From contig CALSFV010000208.1 of assembly GCA_943737045.1 (NCBI GenBank), forward strand, positions 1,116,001 through 1,180,000: a stretch of 64,000 bases of DNA, in the 5' to 3' direction. Position numbers and translations under genes: made by a program. Below the pieces are notes generated by a model. The model did no database searches. It saw nothing but the letters and a program-made list of their open reading frames with translations, and was not told the origin of the DNA. Shown here piece by piece: positions 12,633 through 26,142 of the stretch. The first letter of the stretch is position 1. The number at the start of each line of letters is the position of its first letter. The stretch is from Parapristionchus giblindavisi. Its lineage: Eukaryota > Nematoda > Chromadorea > Rhabditida > Diplogasteridae.

Positions 12633-15600
12633 CTGAAGATAAACGAGAGAAAGAGACAGGGACATTATCGTTGATTGAATTCGACAACTCATATGACACA
12701 AAACGACTGACTGTTGGAATTACGTGGAAAGAGAGGAGGAGAAGAGCATGAAGGTGGGAGAGGAGGACGAAGATGAAGAAGTGGACGAGGAATAAGGGAC
12801 AAGAAGAGATGATTACTATGGGTGCACGGACATATGTGTAGAAATAAGAAATGATAGAACATGAGTTAAGCAAAAAATGAATATGATAGAGAGTAAGAGC
12901 AACGAGAAGAAGAGGAATGGGTGGTAGTGTAGAAGAGAGTATGACATTATTTATGAGTCTCTGAATTATCATAGAAATTGTGAGAATCGCTGATGGAATC
13001 TAGACCAAAACATAATTTAATATTTAAAAACTAGTTGAATATGAATGCTGTCTGTTTTTGCAGGAAATAAATACTAGAATACATCGAAAATATGATCTTA
13101 GACCTTGACCGGTCATCATGAAAGTACTAAAGTGTGCATTTACATAGTCCATTTTTATCTCTGATCTTTGGAGTTCAATTCAATGCTTTCTTCTTCTTAA
13201 CTTATTGTTCACTGATATACTTATGCTAGCCTGTCGTGGCATAGTGAATTATGTATTAAACCATTTTCTTGAACGTGTTCATTTCGTTTTCCCGTACATG
13301 TTCATTACGTACTCGCATAATAAAGTATTATTAATGCCTCTTTCTTGCTCATTTCTTTCATTCATTCCATCACTTCTTCTTAGTACTCTCCACATTCTCT
13401 GCACTCTCTCGCACCTTTGACTGCTCTCTCTCTCTCTCTCTGAGTTTAGATTCACTTTTTCACTTTATACTTGCAGGCCGAAAATGTTGATACATCTAAA
13501 TTTAAACTGAAACTTTAACATAAATTGATCAAAAGTTTTCCATTCATCATACACTCATTCTCCCTCCTTTCCCTCCGATATCCATACGCAAAAGAAGGCG
13601 TATTCGAAACGTTGTCAACTTGTTCCGTCGCGAGAATATAAATTGTTGGGTAGAGAAGAAAAAGAAAGGAAATGCTCGAACTGGAGAAGATTATTAGAAG
13701 CCAACGAGTAAAAGGAGAGAAGTAAGGAAGAAGAAGACGAAGAGAATATGATTACTGAAGTGCATGAGGCATTTTCTTCGAACTTGCACATGAAGGGAGA
13801 TTTATGGAAGGATTGAGGGACAGAGGGATAGAGAGAGTAGAAGACAGGACAAATGGACTATGATGAAGGGGAAGATGAAGGGATTGGGAAGGGGTGGACA
13901 GATATAAGAGAAGAGAAAAGACATTCAAAGTACAACCAATAAAGATAAGACCGAAATGCACTCTACATCCAGCATACTCTAAAGACCAGTAAATAGTGCG
14001 GGGCAAAACGAAATACTGCTTGATCTCTCCGATAGAGACATATTTGAGGTATGGCAGAGTGACAATTGAGAAGAGGGATAGGGAAGAAGAAGAAAAGGAT
14101 GGAGATATCACCATGGAAGTAGAATGAAATCTGTCATTGAATGGGGGGAGAGAAGAAGGATTGAGAAGGTTGATGAGCCTTTCTCCTCATTATTCGAGAG
14201 AATGAGAAAGTTGAGAGAAATGAATGAAGAGATCGAGGAATTGAGAGAGAGAGACAAGGAATGCTATGAACAATGAACCATTTGAAATTGAACAGAGAAG
14301 AAGAAGGACGAGTCATGTTGCGTATTTACCACATGTTCAGAATAGAATAGAAGAAGAGAAGAACTCCCCCTCACTAGTCTAATTCGCTTCATTAGATATT
14401 AGGGAGATGCTGATGCACGAAACGTGCCATCGATGAAGTTAAGAGCAAACATAATCATCCACACATATTCCATAGTCGTTCATGTAGATGTTCATCTCTC
14501 TATCCCCTCGCTCTCGTTCCCTTACTCAGTCTCTCTCTCCCTCCCCCTCTTCCTCTCCCTCGCCATCTACCTCTCCATCCAATCCCCTCGCTCACTCTGA
14601 TCTGCATTCTAATGCCCTCATGTGTACTCAATCACGAGAGAGTCAGTCATTTTGCATAATCCCAGTCATTCTCTTTCACCACATCCTCTATATATTTTGG
14701 ATCATATTCGGAATGGAGCGAACCTTCTATTTAAGTGAACCCGAAACTCATATATTTTGGGATTACTGAACTTAGAATATCGCAATATCGTTATTTAAAT
14801 ATTCAAGTATCGCGTCTTCATACTCTCACGCATCAAAGTCTTCCTCAATTTGTTCATCGTTGAGGTCAAATGAGTGACAAGGGACGAATGTACGAGAGAT
14901 TCTTATTGAGGAATGAATATGAATGATGGACTGGTGTGTCGAGATGAACGAGAGATGTGAGACGAGAGAGAGAGTGAAGGAGAGAGAGAGGATATGGGAG
15001 GGGAGGAGAGAAATAGAGACTGGGAGGGGGAAAACTTAGAGTAAGTGAGTCCGTCGAAGAGTTTCGGAAATTCCCATTGTCCGGGAGTAGGAAGGAAGAG
15101 GAAGGAAGCAAGAAAAAGGATCTCGACTTACTAGGAGTTGAAAGAGTGATGAAAGGAGAAGATGAAGGAGATAGGAGGAGGGAGTGAGAGGTGGGTAAGA
15201 GGGGAGGAGGAGGAGATGTAGGAGGAGGGGGAGGAAAGATGTGAAAATTGAAGTATGAGACGGGAAAGTCTAAAAAGGTCCTCGATTTTATAAGAAACCG
15301 CAACAAGCGAAACGAAACGAAAGAATCACGGAAAGAATTATTCTGACTCATTGTAACGACGATGAGACTTGACAGGTTTCAGAGATGGTGCAAATTAACA
15401 ACAAAGGAAACAAAAAATGATGATAATTCTGCGAGCGCCCAATTACAACATCCTCTTGTTAGGCTAGTATTTATAGATACTGAATAGAGAATGATTAGCA
15501 AATGCAAATACAGTTTGCGTACTTTCACAATGAATCTGAATGTTACAAGCCTTATATGTAAATCGCAAGCAAAATATGTGTCCGATGAGCCTTACATTCA

Positions 15601-18600
15601 GCAAATATAGTAGAAAGTTGTACGATACAACAGTAGGATATAGAGGATATGATCAGTAGTGAAGAGAAGGGAGAAAGAGACAAAGGACGAATGAATCCGC
15701 TAAATGCATTGAGACAAAAAGAGAAGCGATAGAATAAAAACAACCAAGAAGATAGATAGAGGCCACAGCTAGTCCGAGGACTGAGAAGACGGAGGAGAAA
15801 GGAGATTGAAAAAAGAGTAAATCAATCAATACATATCTATTTGTGTACAAACCTATGTTGGAACTGAATAGTTGGGAGGGTGCTAAGAATTCTGGGGGAG
15901 AAGAAGGGGAAGAAGAAAAAAGAAAGAAAAATACGAGGATGATGAAGAAAAAGAGTGAGATGATAAATGGAAGATGTGTGGGAAAGAGAAGGGAGACTGT
16001 ATTGATATTACATGAATTGAATGAGAGTGAATATTTATCAGAAGGAAGACTTCATTCATTCATTCATCTTTTGCTTACTCTCTTTCTCTGGTTTCTCTCA
16101 CTTCTTTCGCTCTCTTCATCACTCTTTTCACTCTTTCTTCCTTCAATATCGGATGACATCGACGTAAACGATGAGAGCGAAAGAGTAAGGATAGAAATCG
16201 AGGCGGAAGGGGAGGAGAGGAGGAGGGAAGAATGGAGATAGGGTTGGATTTAGAGAGAGATAAGGACGAAGTAAATGGTAGAGGGAGGAGAGTGAGAAGG
16301 TCTTAGAAGGAAAAGATAGAGAAAGGTAATCGGACAATGATAGGTGTCTGATGTATGAAGGCAATCAATCCTCAACGCTCAAATCTCAAATTGGAAGAAA
16401 GAAGGAAAAGAAAGAATGAATACGGTAGCTCTCATTTTCTTTTCTCTATTCTTCTCCCTAATATCCATAGAGATTGAAGATTGAGTGAAAGAAAAGCTTT
16501 GATTTCTTGGCTAAAAAAAAGAGAAAAGATATGGATATCCTCCATTTTATAGCTCCGTATCTCTTTCTGAAGTTCTCAAAAGAGAAGCAGTAAACAGGGA
16601 TGTGGTAAATATTATTGGCGTGATTGTCATTCCTATGTTTTATGTCTACTTTCACTTACACGTGCAAAGCCTTATCACATATATAAATGCTATTTTCCTG
16701 AAAATATACTTCCAACCGTTCGTGAACTTTACGATAAGTGCAGCTAGAAAATGCTTAAAAGTATGGATAATACTCTGATTGTGAGAGAAACATCCTTAAA
16801 CGAACCAAAGACCTCTCTAGGTGTCTTTTCATGTCTCTTCACTCACTCGGCGCAATTAGGTGTAGATAAGGAAAGCTGATTTCGAGTTGGCCAAGAAATG
16901 GTACCCAAGAAACTATCCCAGAAAAAAATGGTAATGGGATGAATGAGTTTAAAGGGAGAGTGGTCTCACTCAATGGTCTCTTCGCCGCGCAATGCTCTCT
17001 CGTTGTTAGAGGACAGGAAAATAGTTTGCACAATGAAGAGACCATTGTGAGAGGTAACGCTTCCTTTAATTGACAGGTATAAAATCAACCAAAGTAAATT
17101 AAGATAAAAAAAGCAAAATTGATGCCCGGAGGTCATCTTTGCATTGTAAATCTATTATAGGCTAATTATTTTTTATCAAAAATTTCTTTAGGGGGGGGGG
17201 GGGGTGCCGTTTGTCGGTCATATTTATCTATCACAGACCATGGTTCGTTGCCCCTATTTGTTCGGGGCATTTGCCCGGAAAGTTTTTTGCCCTTACATGT
17301 AGTAGGAGTCAATTGTTGTCACTTGAAATAGCTCCATTTTTATATGTTTCACCTCTTAGTTATCAGTGTTCATCGAAGATAATTTGTGTTATAACGAGTC
17401 TCTCATTGGAAATAGATATTTTCCTCTAATTTTTTTTCGAGTTCGGTCATACCGAGCTATTCACGTAATTGCAAAATATACACAATTTATGCGTATTTTT
17501 CTTAGTTCGATCGATGTTTATTTCTTGTATAACCCATCGCATGTCGGTCTCCCGAAAGCAATTCGCACAGAATGTCGTTCACTCTTCCTATAGAAAGATA
17601 AGAAGGGACAACAGACTTTCTTCTCTTAATGGCATACTTCCCAATCTCATTCAACGAACATTCACTCAATCATTCTCATAGTCAGAAGATAACGATGCTG
17701 TATCGATATTATGGTCCATGTTTACAGTATGCGACAGTGATTCTTGAGTCTTTACAGTAACCTTTATCGTGATACTACGATACTTTTTGCGTGGCTGTGA
17801 TATATTAGGAGGGGAGATAGCTCTATGGTTACTGTTTTTCATATATATAATTGCCAAATATGATAATCCGTCTACAGAAGCGAGATGTGGTTCCATAAAA
17901 TTCTGACTAATTTCTTAGCGAGTCTATTTTTAAACACATTTTATCAAGAGGTCAATAGGGAATCTCGTTCGGAGTTGTGGAGAAGAATTTCTTGGTCTAC
18001 ACTGCACCACTCGCTAGCTTCAACACGGGTCGGGTCGCGAGTCTATATCGCATCCTATATATACTAGTAGAAGAGCCTTGATTCTCTTCAACCATGCATG
18101 ATATATGATGAACTATTTTTCATTTTGTCATAATTTGACCAGCATTAAAAGCAATACAATTAGCAAGAAGTTTTGAAAGATTCATTTTTAATCAATCAAG
18201 TAATATAGCAAATATTAAAAATAATATGTATATGTGTTCAATAATTATAATAGTAAAAAAGCAGAATGACAAAATAAAATGATAACGATGATTATAAAAA
18301 AATTGAATGTAACGATAAAGCGTCTACAAGTGGAATGGTAAGAGAGGCAAACAGTGTTTTTTTTCTACGACAGATATGCTCACAAGATTGTCAGAGTTGC
18401 ATTTAATGGAAAGAACAGAAAACCATGCAAAGATGATCACATATGCGTCAATAGAATGAATCAATTGCTTGACGTGTTGCAAACACGTGTGAACTTTCTA
18501 AACTTAAATATTTTTCCTGCGATGATATCGAGACAATCTGCCAATGGTTTGTTACTCACGACTGCTCGTGGAACTTCAATTTTTGACGTGGAATCGTCGA

Positions 18601-19699
18601 GTACTTTGATAGCTCTTCATTACATTATTATGATCTCATAACATTTACCGTATCAATGGCAGGATAAATTATATTCTTGAATCGATAATACGTTTTCAGC
18701 CTCCACCGAAAGCAAGAATGAGGTTGATTGTTTCCCAATCTTTGATCTAAATAATTAAAAGCAGAAGTGATTCATGTTCTTACCATTTCTATTATTCATG
18801 CCAATATCGAATAACAGGAAAAGGAAATTATTGCTTTGGAAAATCTGATAAATCCATACATATTCAAGATTATTGAACATGAAAGAAGAATATCTCAAGA
18901 TCTAATAGAAGGATACCTAGCCTGGGTGCCAGAAATCGGCAGAGTGATCCTCCCGATCTATACGTCAGGCGACTCGTAGATTTTTCAAAGAAATTTCAAA
19001 TTAAAGGTCAATTCAAAATTTTAATCACTTGTCTTGATATAATAGATCTCTTTTGTTTAAGGAGCTGAGAATATACAATTAAAATTCTACTTTATCGCTT
19101 ATGTGAACTAGCGGTGAATAAAGGCAGTTTACATTGAGCTTGAAATAATCAAGTAGAGATAGATACGGTTAATGGACATATAAGCGAGAATTGATTGGCT
19201 ATGACACCGTGGTCACAACCAACAGAGGAGAATAGGCAATGGAGTAAGTGAGAAATGATCAAATGACGGGGATTGAAATGTATGAGAGAGGACGAATGAA
19301 CACGAATGTTATGAGATGTATTATATTAAGAAAGAAGATTTTAAAAAAGTGTCCAGAGTGAATGAAATCGACCCGAATTCAATAGGAAAGAGCGACTGTC
19401 GCTGTTTTGAGTAGAAAGAACGGAGGGAACACAAAAAGTGGAATATGAGAACGACAAGATTGGTACGAATATGGTAATGAGGAGAGATATATCGAATGGG
19501 TCATGATGATTACGAGTATGGTATGGTATACATAGAGGTGATCAGGCCATTGCACTTACGGATGTGCTGATGAGAAGGGGTAAGAGTTTAGAAAGAACAA
19601 AAGAACATATCTCTCTAGTGACGATCATGAATGAGGAGACAGGATGGACTACTTCTAGAGAAGGAAACAAGCAAAAGACAATGGACACAAAAGACAGTT
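12633..19699. other. Gene-poor region, low-complexity patches
   Basis: No recognisable gene. CT-rich (about 14490-14590) and GA-rich (about 14940-15240, 15890-16010) patches recur, and there is a run of 14 G at 17191-17204. An open frame on the plus strand at 18354-18641 (95 residues) has ordinary composition but resembles no family I know and lacks other support. 18130-18310 is very AT-rich. Confidence 0.4.
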
Positions 19700-19909
19700 C
19701 TAGACTACACTATTAACAGAAGGTGGAGCTGGGGCGTGTGCTATCGTAGTGTAAGTGGTGTGCGCTGCAGGGATTACGGTTGGAGGACCGGAAGTGAGTG
19801 GTGACGGGGACGGAGCTTCCACTCTCGATGGAGCCACTTCTCTATCAACCAGACGCATCTCGGCATAGTTGAGGCCCTCTTGGTAGGACGGAGAGCGTTG
19901 GAAGGGATT
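19700..19909 (-). CDS. Alternative C-terminal exon of the Ig-domain receptor
   Basis: This 210-nt open block follows an acceptor (CTATTCCAG) and runs in phase 0 to a TAG stop, encoding 69 residues: NPFQRSPSYQEGLNYAEMRL at the start, then a Pro/Ser/Thr-rich tail ending SVNSVV. It would join in frame to the last exon of the receptor at 20438-20618 if that exon used an internal GTGTAT donor just after PDYG, replacing the short ending VYLSREAVV. The YAEM motif fits YxxM, the consensus bound by p85 SH2 domains when phosphorylated; that role is inference. The donor is weak, so the splice needs transcript evidence. Confidence 0.5.
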   Translation of the reverse strand, partial: NPFQRSPSYQEGLNYAEMRLVDREVAPSRVEAPSPSPLTSGPPTVIPAAHTTYTTIAHAPAPPSVNSVV

Positions 19910-20437
19910 CTGGAATAGAAAAAGCGATGCTATATACTATTGCAGATATCTGTTACATCTGGAAGGATGAAATAAGCCGTGCGATAAGCCACTGACAACC
20001 ACACATTAGCGTTGACCCTTACTGGAGTAGTTGAGTTAGAACGATGAATGATTAATACGAATGAGGCCAGTAAGGATGAACGAGTTAACTAAGAAACTGA
20101 TAGAAGGAATATTGAAGCTCACACATATATGTACGATAAGGGTTGGAGGAGAAGAAGAAGAAGGTAAGTGGACGGAGGGTGGAGTTAGCCATGTCTATTC
20201 ATCTGTTATATCTCTAGACTGAAGACATTCGGGAGTCACAATAGGCAGCGTATACGGCGGCCTCATAAGCACTCTGGAAGAGGGAATTACATGGATAACA
20301 GTGATATGGATAGGTACATGCAAGGGGAAAGATGAAATGTGGGCGGGGCTAAGTGGTGTACCCGAAGGTTGATTACGAGGATAAATGAGTTACTCTGCAT
20401 ACACAAACTATAAAATGGGATTGAAAAGGGGGTAAGG

Positions 20438-23400
20438 TTAGACGACTGCTTCGCGTGATAGATACACGCCATAGTCAGGAGAAGAGGAGGTAGCAGCAGG
20501 AGGAGGAGGAGGAAGAGGAGGAGTGGATCTTGATACCTCTCCAGATGATGTTATGACGTGCTGTTGGTAGAGACGAGGAGGCAGATCATTTCCGTAGAGA
20601 GTCGAACGGACATTCAGACTGAAAGAAACGATCACTGTAAACAGATCATGCAGGGGATATACTCACTTAGCCTTTGCCTTGGTCTCTCCGTAGTCATCGT
20701 GGTCCTTCTTCAGATCTGCAATTAGTATGATTATATACATGCGGTCTCATTTAAATGGGCAAAACATTGTCTATCTAAGTAGGGTGGTTGAACTCACTGT
20801 TGGAGCAGAATGTCCGGAAGACCTTAAACAGTCCACATAGACAGAGAGCAGCGAGAACGAGTCCAATCAGAACGAAGAGAGCGATCCACCATCCACTTAT
20901 ACGACCAGATAGGGCTGATCCTCCACCGAGAAGTGAATCGAGGGAGATTGGAATTCTGCAAAAAAATGTGAGTTACAAGGTTGAAAAAAGGTCTAAGATT
21001 GCTGTCTGTAGTTCGCATTTATCTAAACATGTAAAATAAATTCGCATGTGTTAGCCCCTCCAATCGTTTGTTTATTTATTTTTATTAAATCATTGTTAAT
21101 ATAAATTACAAATTTAGTATAGATATAAATGCCACTCACTGTTTGCTTCCGTATTGATTCTGGACCTTGAGAACGATTTGACGATACTGATCCTCTTCTC
21201 GTACGGGGGCAATTTGAAGACGAGCGAGGAAACAATTATTCACCGTATTGTTCTGGACATTGCTCTCGAAACGGAAGTTCTCCCATCGCTGGCCAATCTG
21301 AACGACATGATTTAATCATTAAATAACTACATTTCATCGAAGGGCTCTACTTGACATATCTGAAGTGATATTTATACTGCTGAGTGTTTGGAAATTTGAG
21401 TGTGAAACTTAGGATATTGAGTTGATACAACATACCTGAATATCGTTCTGATCAACAGAGAATACGATCTCTCTTGGTGGACGAGGAACGGGATCTGCAC
21501 AATAGTGAACACTAATGATGGCATTGTTGTTGTTGGGCATCTGTAAGTGAGGATTCCTTGTTATAAAAAAGTATATTGGCCACAAAGATGAAATCAATAT
21601 TGTTGCATCATCACAGAAATAACCAAGATATTGATATATTGATCTGTTGCTTTTACTACAATATTATTATTAACTTTGCAAACCTGTTCAATAGTAATGG
21701 GTGTATCACTCTGCATTGGAGGTCCTTGAACAGTCACAGAGAGCATCGCATTGCCTGGGGTCTCGAGGGAAGGAGAACACTCGGGCTGACCCTGAACAAT
21801 AATCATATATTAATATATATTTAAATTAATCAATTTATTCAAATATTTTAATGTATATTTAAATATATATACATTTTGCTCGTTTTATTGTCCCTTTGAA
21901 CTTTGTGACCTTTATAATGTGTTCACAACATACTTGTATTATCAATAGTCTTTGGCCGTTCCGAACATCAAAGGGACACCGACAATATATCATCGTATGA
22001 TAATGATAACAACTGACCTGAGAAACGACCGAACAAGCGGAGCACCAGTATTGACCGGAGAAGGAATAGTTGGACACGCGCATGGTGCATGATGCCTTTA
22101 ATCTCTGGAAATGATATATTGAGCAATATGTATATAATAGTTATCGTATACAGAAAGCGAGATGTGATTAGAATAAATAGTATACTGAAGACAAATACAA
22201 ATAGGTTGCATGGTAGGGTATATTTTTGAACATTTAAGAAATTTCGATGGGCTTACCACAACACTTGATTGGAGTCCTCCAAGAGTGTTCACAGGCACCT
22301 CTTGATATTGTCCCTCGTATCCTTGAGGGCACGGAGCATCTACGATCTGAATCAATAATTAACATTACAATATCGTTATAAAAAATTTGAAAATATGAGG
22401 ATAAACGCAATTAGAAATGATTAGCATACCTGTCCATTGCTTCTTCTCAACTTCCAGTACACAACAGGACGAGGATTTCCTTCGACTACACATTGGAGAT
22501 TGATATCATTGTTCATCTCGAGACGATTTCCTGCTTGGAATGGAGCCATCTGTTGAATGGAGGCGAAGTTGTCTTGCACGATACGAGCAGCCGCTGTAAA
22601 TCATACATGATAACGATTGATCAATTCAATTTATTAGTTTTTATTTTTTTTTAATTGGGAACAATTTGGACCGAAATTTCGTCACATGACGTGTGATTTA
22701 ATCAAATAAAGTAAATATAGATTATTACGGTTTGCAAAAAGAATTGATAAGTTTTACTTACAATAAGGATCAATCTGTACAGCCTGCGAAGTGGGCATTT
22801 CGATATCCGAATAGAGTCCATTGTTGGCCGTGCATTGAAGAGAATGACCGATCATCTCCGTTCCGATCGTGATTTCGGCTCCATTTCCACTGAGAACAGT
22901 ATTATTTATTTATGTATATTTTTCATCTTTAACGACAAGCATAATATAATTCGGTACAGAATAAGGGACCCCGGTTACGGTACCTGGTAGCGACTCCGTT
23001 CTTCAACCATCTGAAGGTGGTTGCGGGTGGGTGAGATTGTACGTTGCACTTGAGCGTCTTTCTTCGTCCTGCTTGGGTACAGAAACCGTCGGGTCCACGC
23101 TGGCATTCGACGTAGAATCTTTAAAAAATATTTATAAAGACATTCTTTGTTTACCCCGTTCATTAATCAATAAATCGATGGAGTGATCTACCCTTATGTC
23201 TTCTGCGCAGTTCCATTTGGCATCATTGAATGAGAGAAATGCATTCACTTAGTGAATGGGTTAGAGACTGAGACAAATGGAGAGAGCAACTAAGTAATAA
23301 TAATAGATCCATAGAACGAGAGTGGCTTTTTCTTTTATGATGGATTGCCATCGTAATTGTAAGAGAGGGAGAGAGAGACAGAGTAATAACAGCTATTTGG

Positions 23401-26142
23401 AGGGTGAAAAGAGAGAATGGATTGCGCAATATCCTTACAAGATCCATGGAGGTGCTAACAATAACGAACAACACAGAACAGCGACGCAATAGGATCAATC
23501 CATACAATTCTCACCTATATCCCTGATTAGGAATGAGCACTGGTCCTTGTCCGGATGAGTCCACCACGTGAGGTTGACGAAGGAATCGGACGTCGACAGT
23601 CGCCGGGGCGGAGTCTACCGTGCCCCCGTTGACGGCAGCCTGACAGACTACGGTAGCTCCAGTCCAGTTGGAGTTCACTGTGGAGAGCTTGAGAACGACC
23701 GTCTGAAAGAAGACCAATATATGAATTCAGTCTACTTTATACTCTCATAAAGCAAAATTAAGCACTAGTATATGGTATGTGATTTCTTTTTTTCATGTGA
23801 TTTTCTTTCTTTCTCAAGACCATTCATATGAATTTTAGAGTATGAACAAAAAAGACCATATTAGGAACAGCTGTGTCTTCTCCATTGAATGGGCCAAAAC
23901 CAATTGAGTGTCCCCTCTATTCTCATCATAATTGAGTTCCTCCATAGGTCATCTACACAAATGCATAGCGACAGATCGTCTGTCTCCCATGTTCTCTATC
24001 CTCTCCTAATGCACTCTACTGACCCTCCATTGTGTCTCATTCAATAACTGTAGACCAAAGTGAGTCATCTTCCCCCCCTTATTTCTTCTACCTATCCTTC
24101 ACTTTTTCTACCTTCATCTCCTCTAACTCGATAATGGTATCCCCCTCTCTCTGATCCGGTCTCAATCTTTCACACACAACGGTCTTATACAGGAGAAAGA
24201 AGGGAAAGAGGAAGAAGAGCTGGGTAGATAGGGAGAGATAGACCCATTTGTGCTATTCCTTTTCTCAAACATCTTCCCCTCATTTCGGCTGCTTAATGTA
24301 CCACAATCTCTTTCTCCCTAATGGGACACAATCAGTAATCTTCCCCCTTCCTTAGACATTCCCAATAATATTTCTGCTCTTCTTCTTTATACTATAGGCT
24401 CGAAGGGAGTCGGCTGTTAGTCTAGAGAGAATAAAAGGAGAGAGAGAAAGCGTAGAAGGTAGTGCGTGTGCGTACGCCGGAAGGCAAACAGTCTCAAGCT
24501 ACCATGAAGAAAGCGGGCGAAATGTGCTATGAAAGTAGAGAGACAATGAAAGAGTACGTTTAGAGAGACATTAGGGTCAGCCACATAATAACTACAGTTG
24601 AAATCAATCAAATCGACCAGTTCTCACGCTTTCACTTCACATTTTCTCAATCTGTCATTCTTAGTTCAATGAAAATGATGACTACCATATACTCTCCCTT
24701 TACTTATTCATCGTCTTTTTCTTTGTCTCCAATCATCTTCCCGCCCCTCATCCACAATAATTACCTACAGAAGAGGGGTCACGGAGAAATTGTCTCTCTT
24801 TCATATATTCCCCTCCATGTCTCTCTCCCTCTAGGGGCTTATCTTGTATGGCAGTCTCCCGTAGGGGTCAAGAGGAAGGAGGCGACTATAGGTAGAGAGA
24901 GAGGTAGAGGTATAGTCTAAGATGGCATACAGTCCCCCATTCTCATTGAATATCCTTCCATACCATCTACGGTCAAGGTGATCGAGATAGCAAGGAAAGA
25001 CGAAGAGAAAAAGAGTCGAGAGAACAAATAAATGAATGTAAAAAGAGAGACATGAAGAGAGAGAGAAGAGAATTTGCATGGATGAGGTACATTGGGGGCC
25101 TGTTCCATTCTCATTCTAAAGAGGATTTGTATATGAGTAGAGTGAGAGAGAGAAGGAACGGAAGTAAAAGAAGAAGGAGATCATGAGAGATGAACCAGTA
25201 TAGAGCTACACTGTTCTCTAAGCATAATCGATTAGAGAGAAGTAAATGAGCAAAAACAACAGTGAGCGCTACTTTCAATTAATTAACGACCGCTTTCTAC
25301 GCAGAATCTATCAATAAAATACAGGTTGCATGGTCATGGAGATATATGTGGCATAGAAACTATGATTGAAAACTGACCGGAAATCCGGCTGATCGTGTGA
25401 GGTCTTGGGCCGAGTTCAATGCGGGAACCATATCGGTGATATTCTTCTGTTCACAATCGGTACATACGAATCGGAGCTGAGATACGGGAGCTTCAGAAAC
25501 ACAATAGATCGATTCCTGAAAATGATTATTTCTCTTCGTGTCCGATATTCCTATCAAGTCTTGAAAACCATTGAACAATGAACATCATTTTATGTTTCGG
25601 GTATTCTTTTTTGAACGTTATTGCTCGCTAATGAGCGTATTCCGTGCGCACATTAGGTTACTGTGATGTAGACAGATACGTATGAGAAAGATCGTCGTTT
25701 TATTAGGAGTGCCCTCGAGATAAGAATCAGATAAGAGATGCCTAATGGGTAACGATGATCGACCATGACAGATCGATCTCTTTTCCCTATTATTATCATT
25801 ATTTTGGTCCGACCTTAATCGTGTTTCCAATCATCGTCCATACGATCTGATTTAGGTGTTGTGCATTGGAGACGAGAAAAGGCTGCTCGGTGATCTTGAC
25901 TTGAGCTCCGCCCATTTGAGGTAGAAGTTGGCCTGAAAGATCAAAGATTAAGAATTAGTCTTTATTTTTTCAAAGATTAAGTTTTGGTCACTGGTTTTCT
26001 TCCTGACACATGACAGGTTTCAACTGTAAATGGTTTTGCAATGATTGACGAGGTCTAATAAGAGAGGAAGAAGAAGTTGCTTACCTTGAGCGAGTAATGT
26101 TAACAGCGGCAGGAGCCAGCAAAACCGTAGTGAGTCACCCAT
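20438..26142 (-). CDS. Type I membrane receptor with Ig-like domains
   Basis: Fifteen exons with matching phases give 621 residues: 26085-26142, 25814-25932, 25378-25515, 23515-23702, 22984-23118, 22762-22889, 22430-22593, 22257-22346, 22018-22104, 21684-21791, 21436-21540, 21140-21297, 20798-20955, 20667-20715, 20438-20618. The start is the first ATG of a classic signal peptide (MGDSLRFCWLLPLLTLLAQG). About four Ig-like domains follow. The clearest are the cores KCNVQSHPPATTFRWLKNG with its partner LQCTANNG, and LQCVVEGNPRPVVYWKL with SGQYWCSAC. A membrane helix (WWIALFVLIGLVLAALCLCG) precedes a cytoplasmic tail with a poly-proline run (PPLPPPPP), a likely SH3 or WW ligand. This architecture fits IgSF adhesion receptors of the nephrin/Kirrel/echinoid kind, but I cannot name an ortholog. 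The donor of exon 2 (GTCGGA) is unusual. Confidence 0.8.
23703..25377 (-). other. Largest intron of the Ig-receptor gene
   Basis: About 1.7 kb between exons 3 and 4. It is rich in pyrimidine stretches on the plus strand (about 23970-24390) and in GA-rich stretches (about 24420-24450, 25010-25170). No further exon or mobile element was recognised in it. Confidence 0.6.

Noticed and set aside
18354..18641. 95-residue plus-strand open frame
   Set aside because: Ordinary composition but no family resemblance, promoter context or neighbouring exons; chance is as likely.
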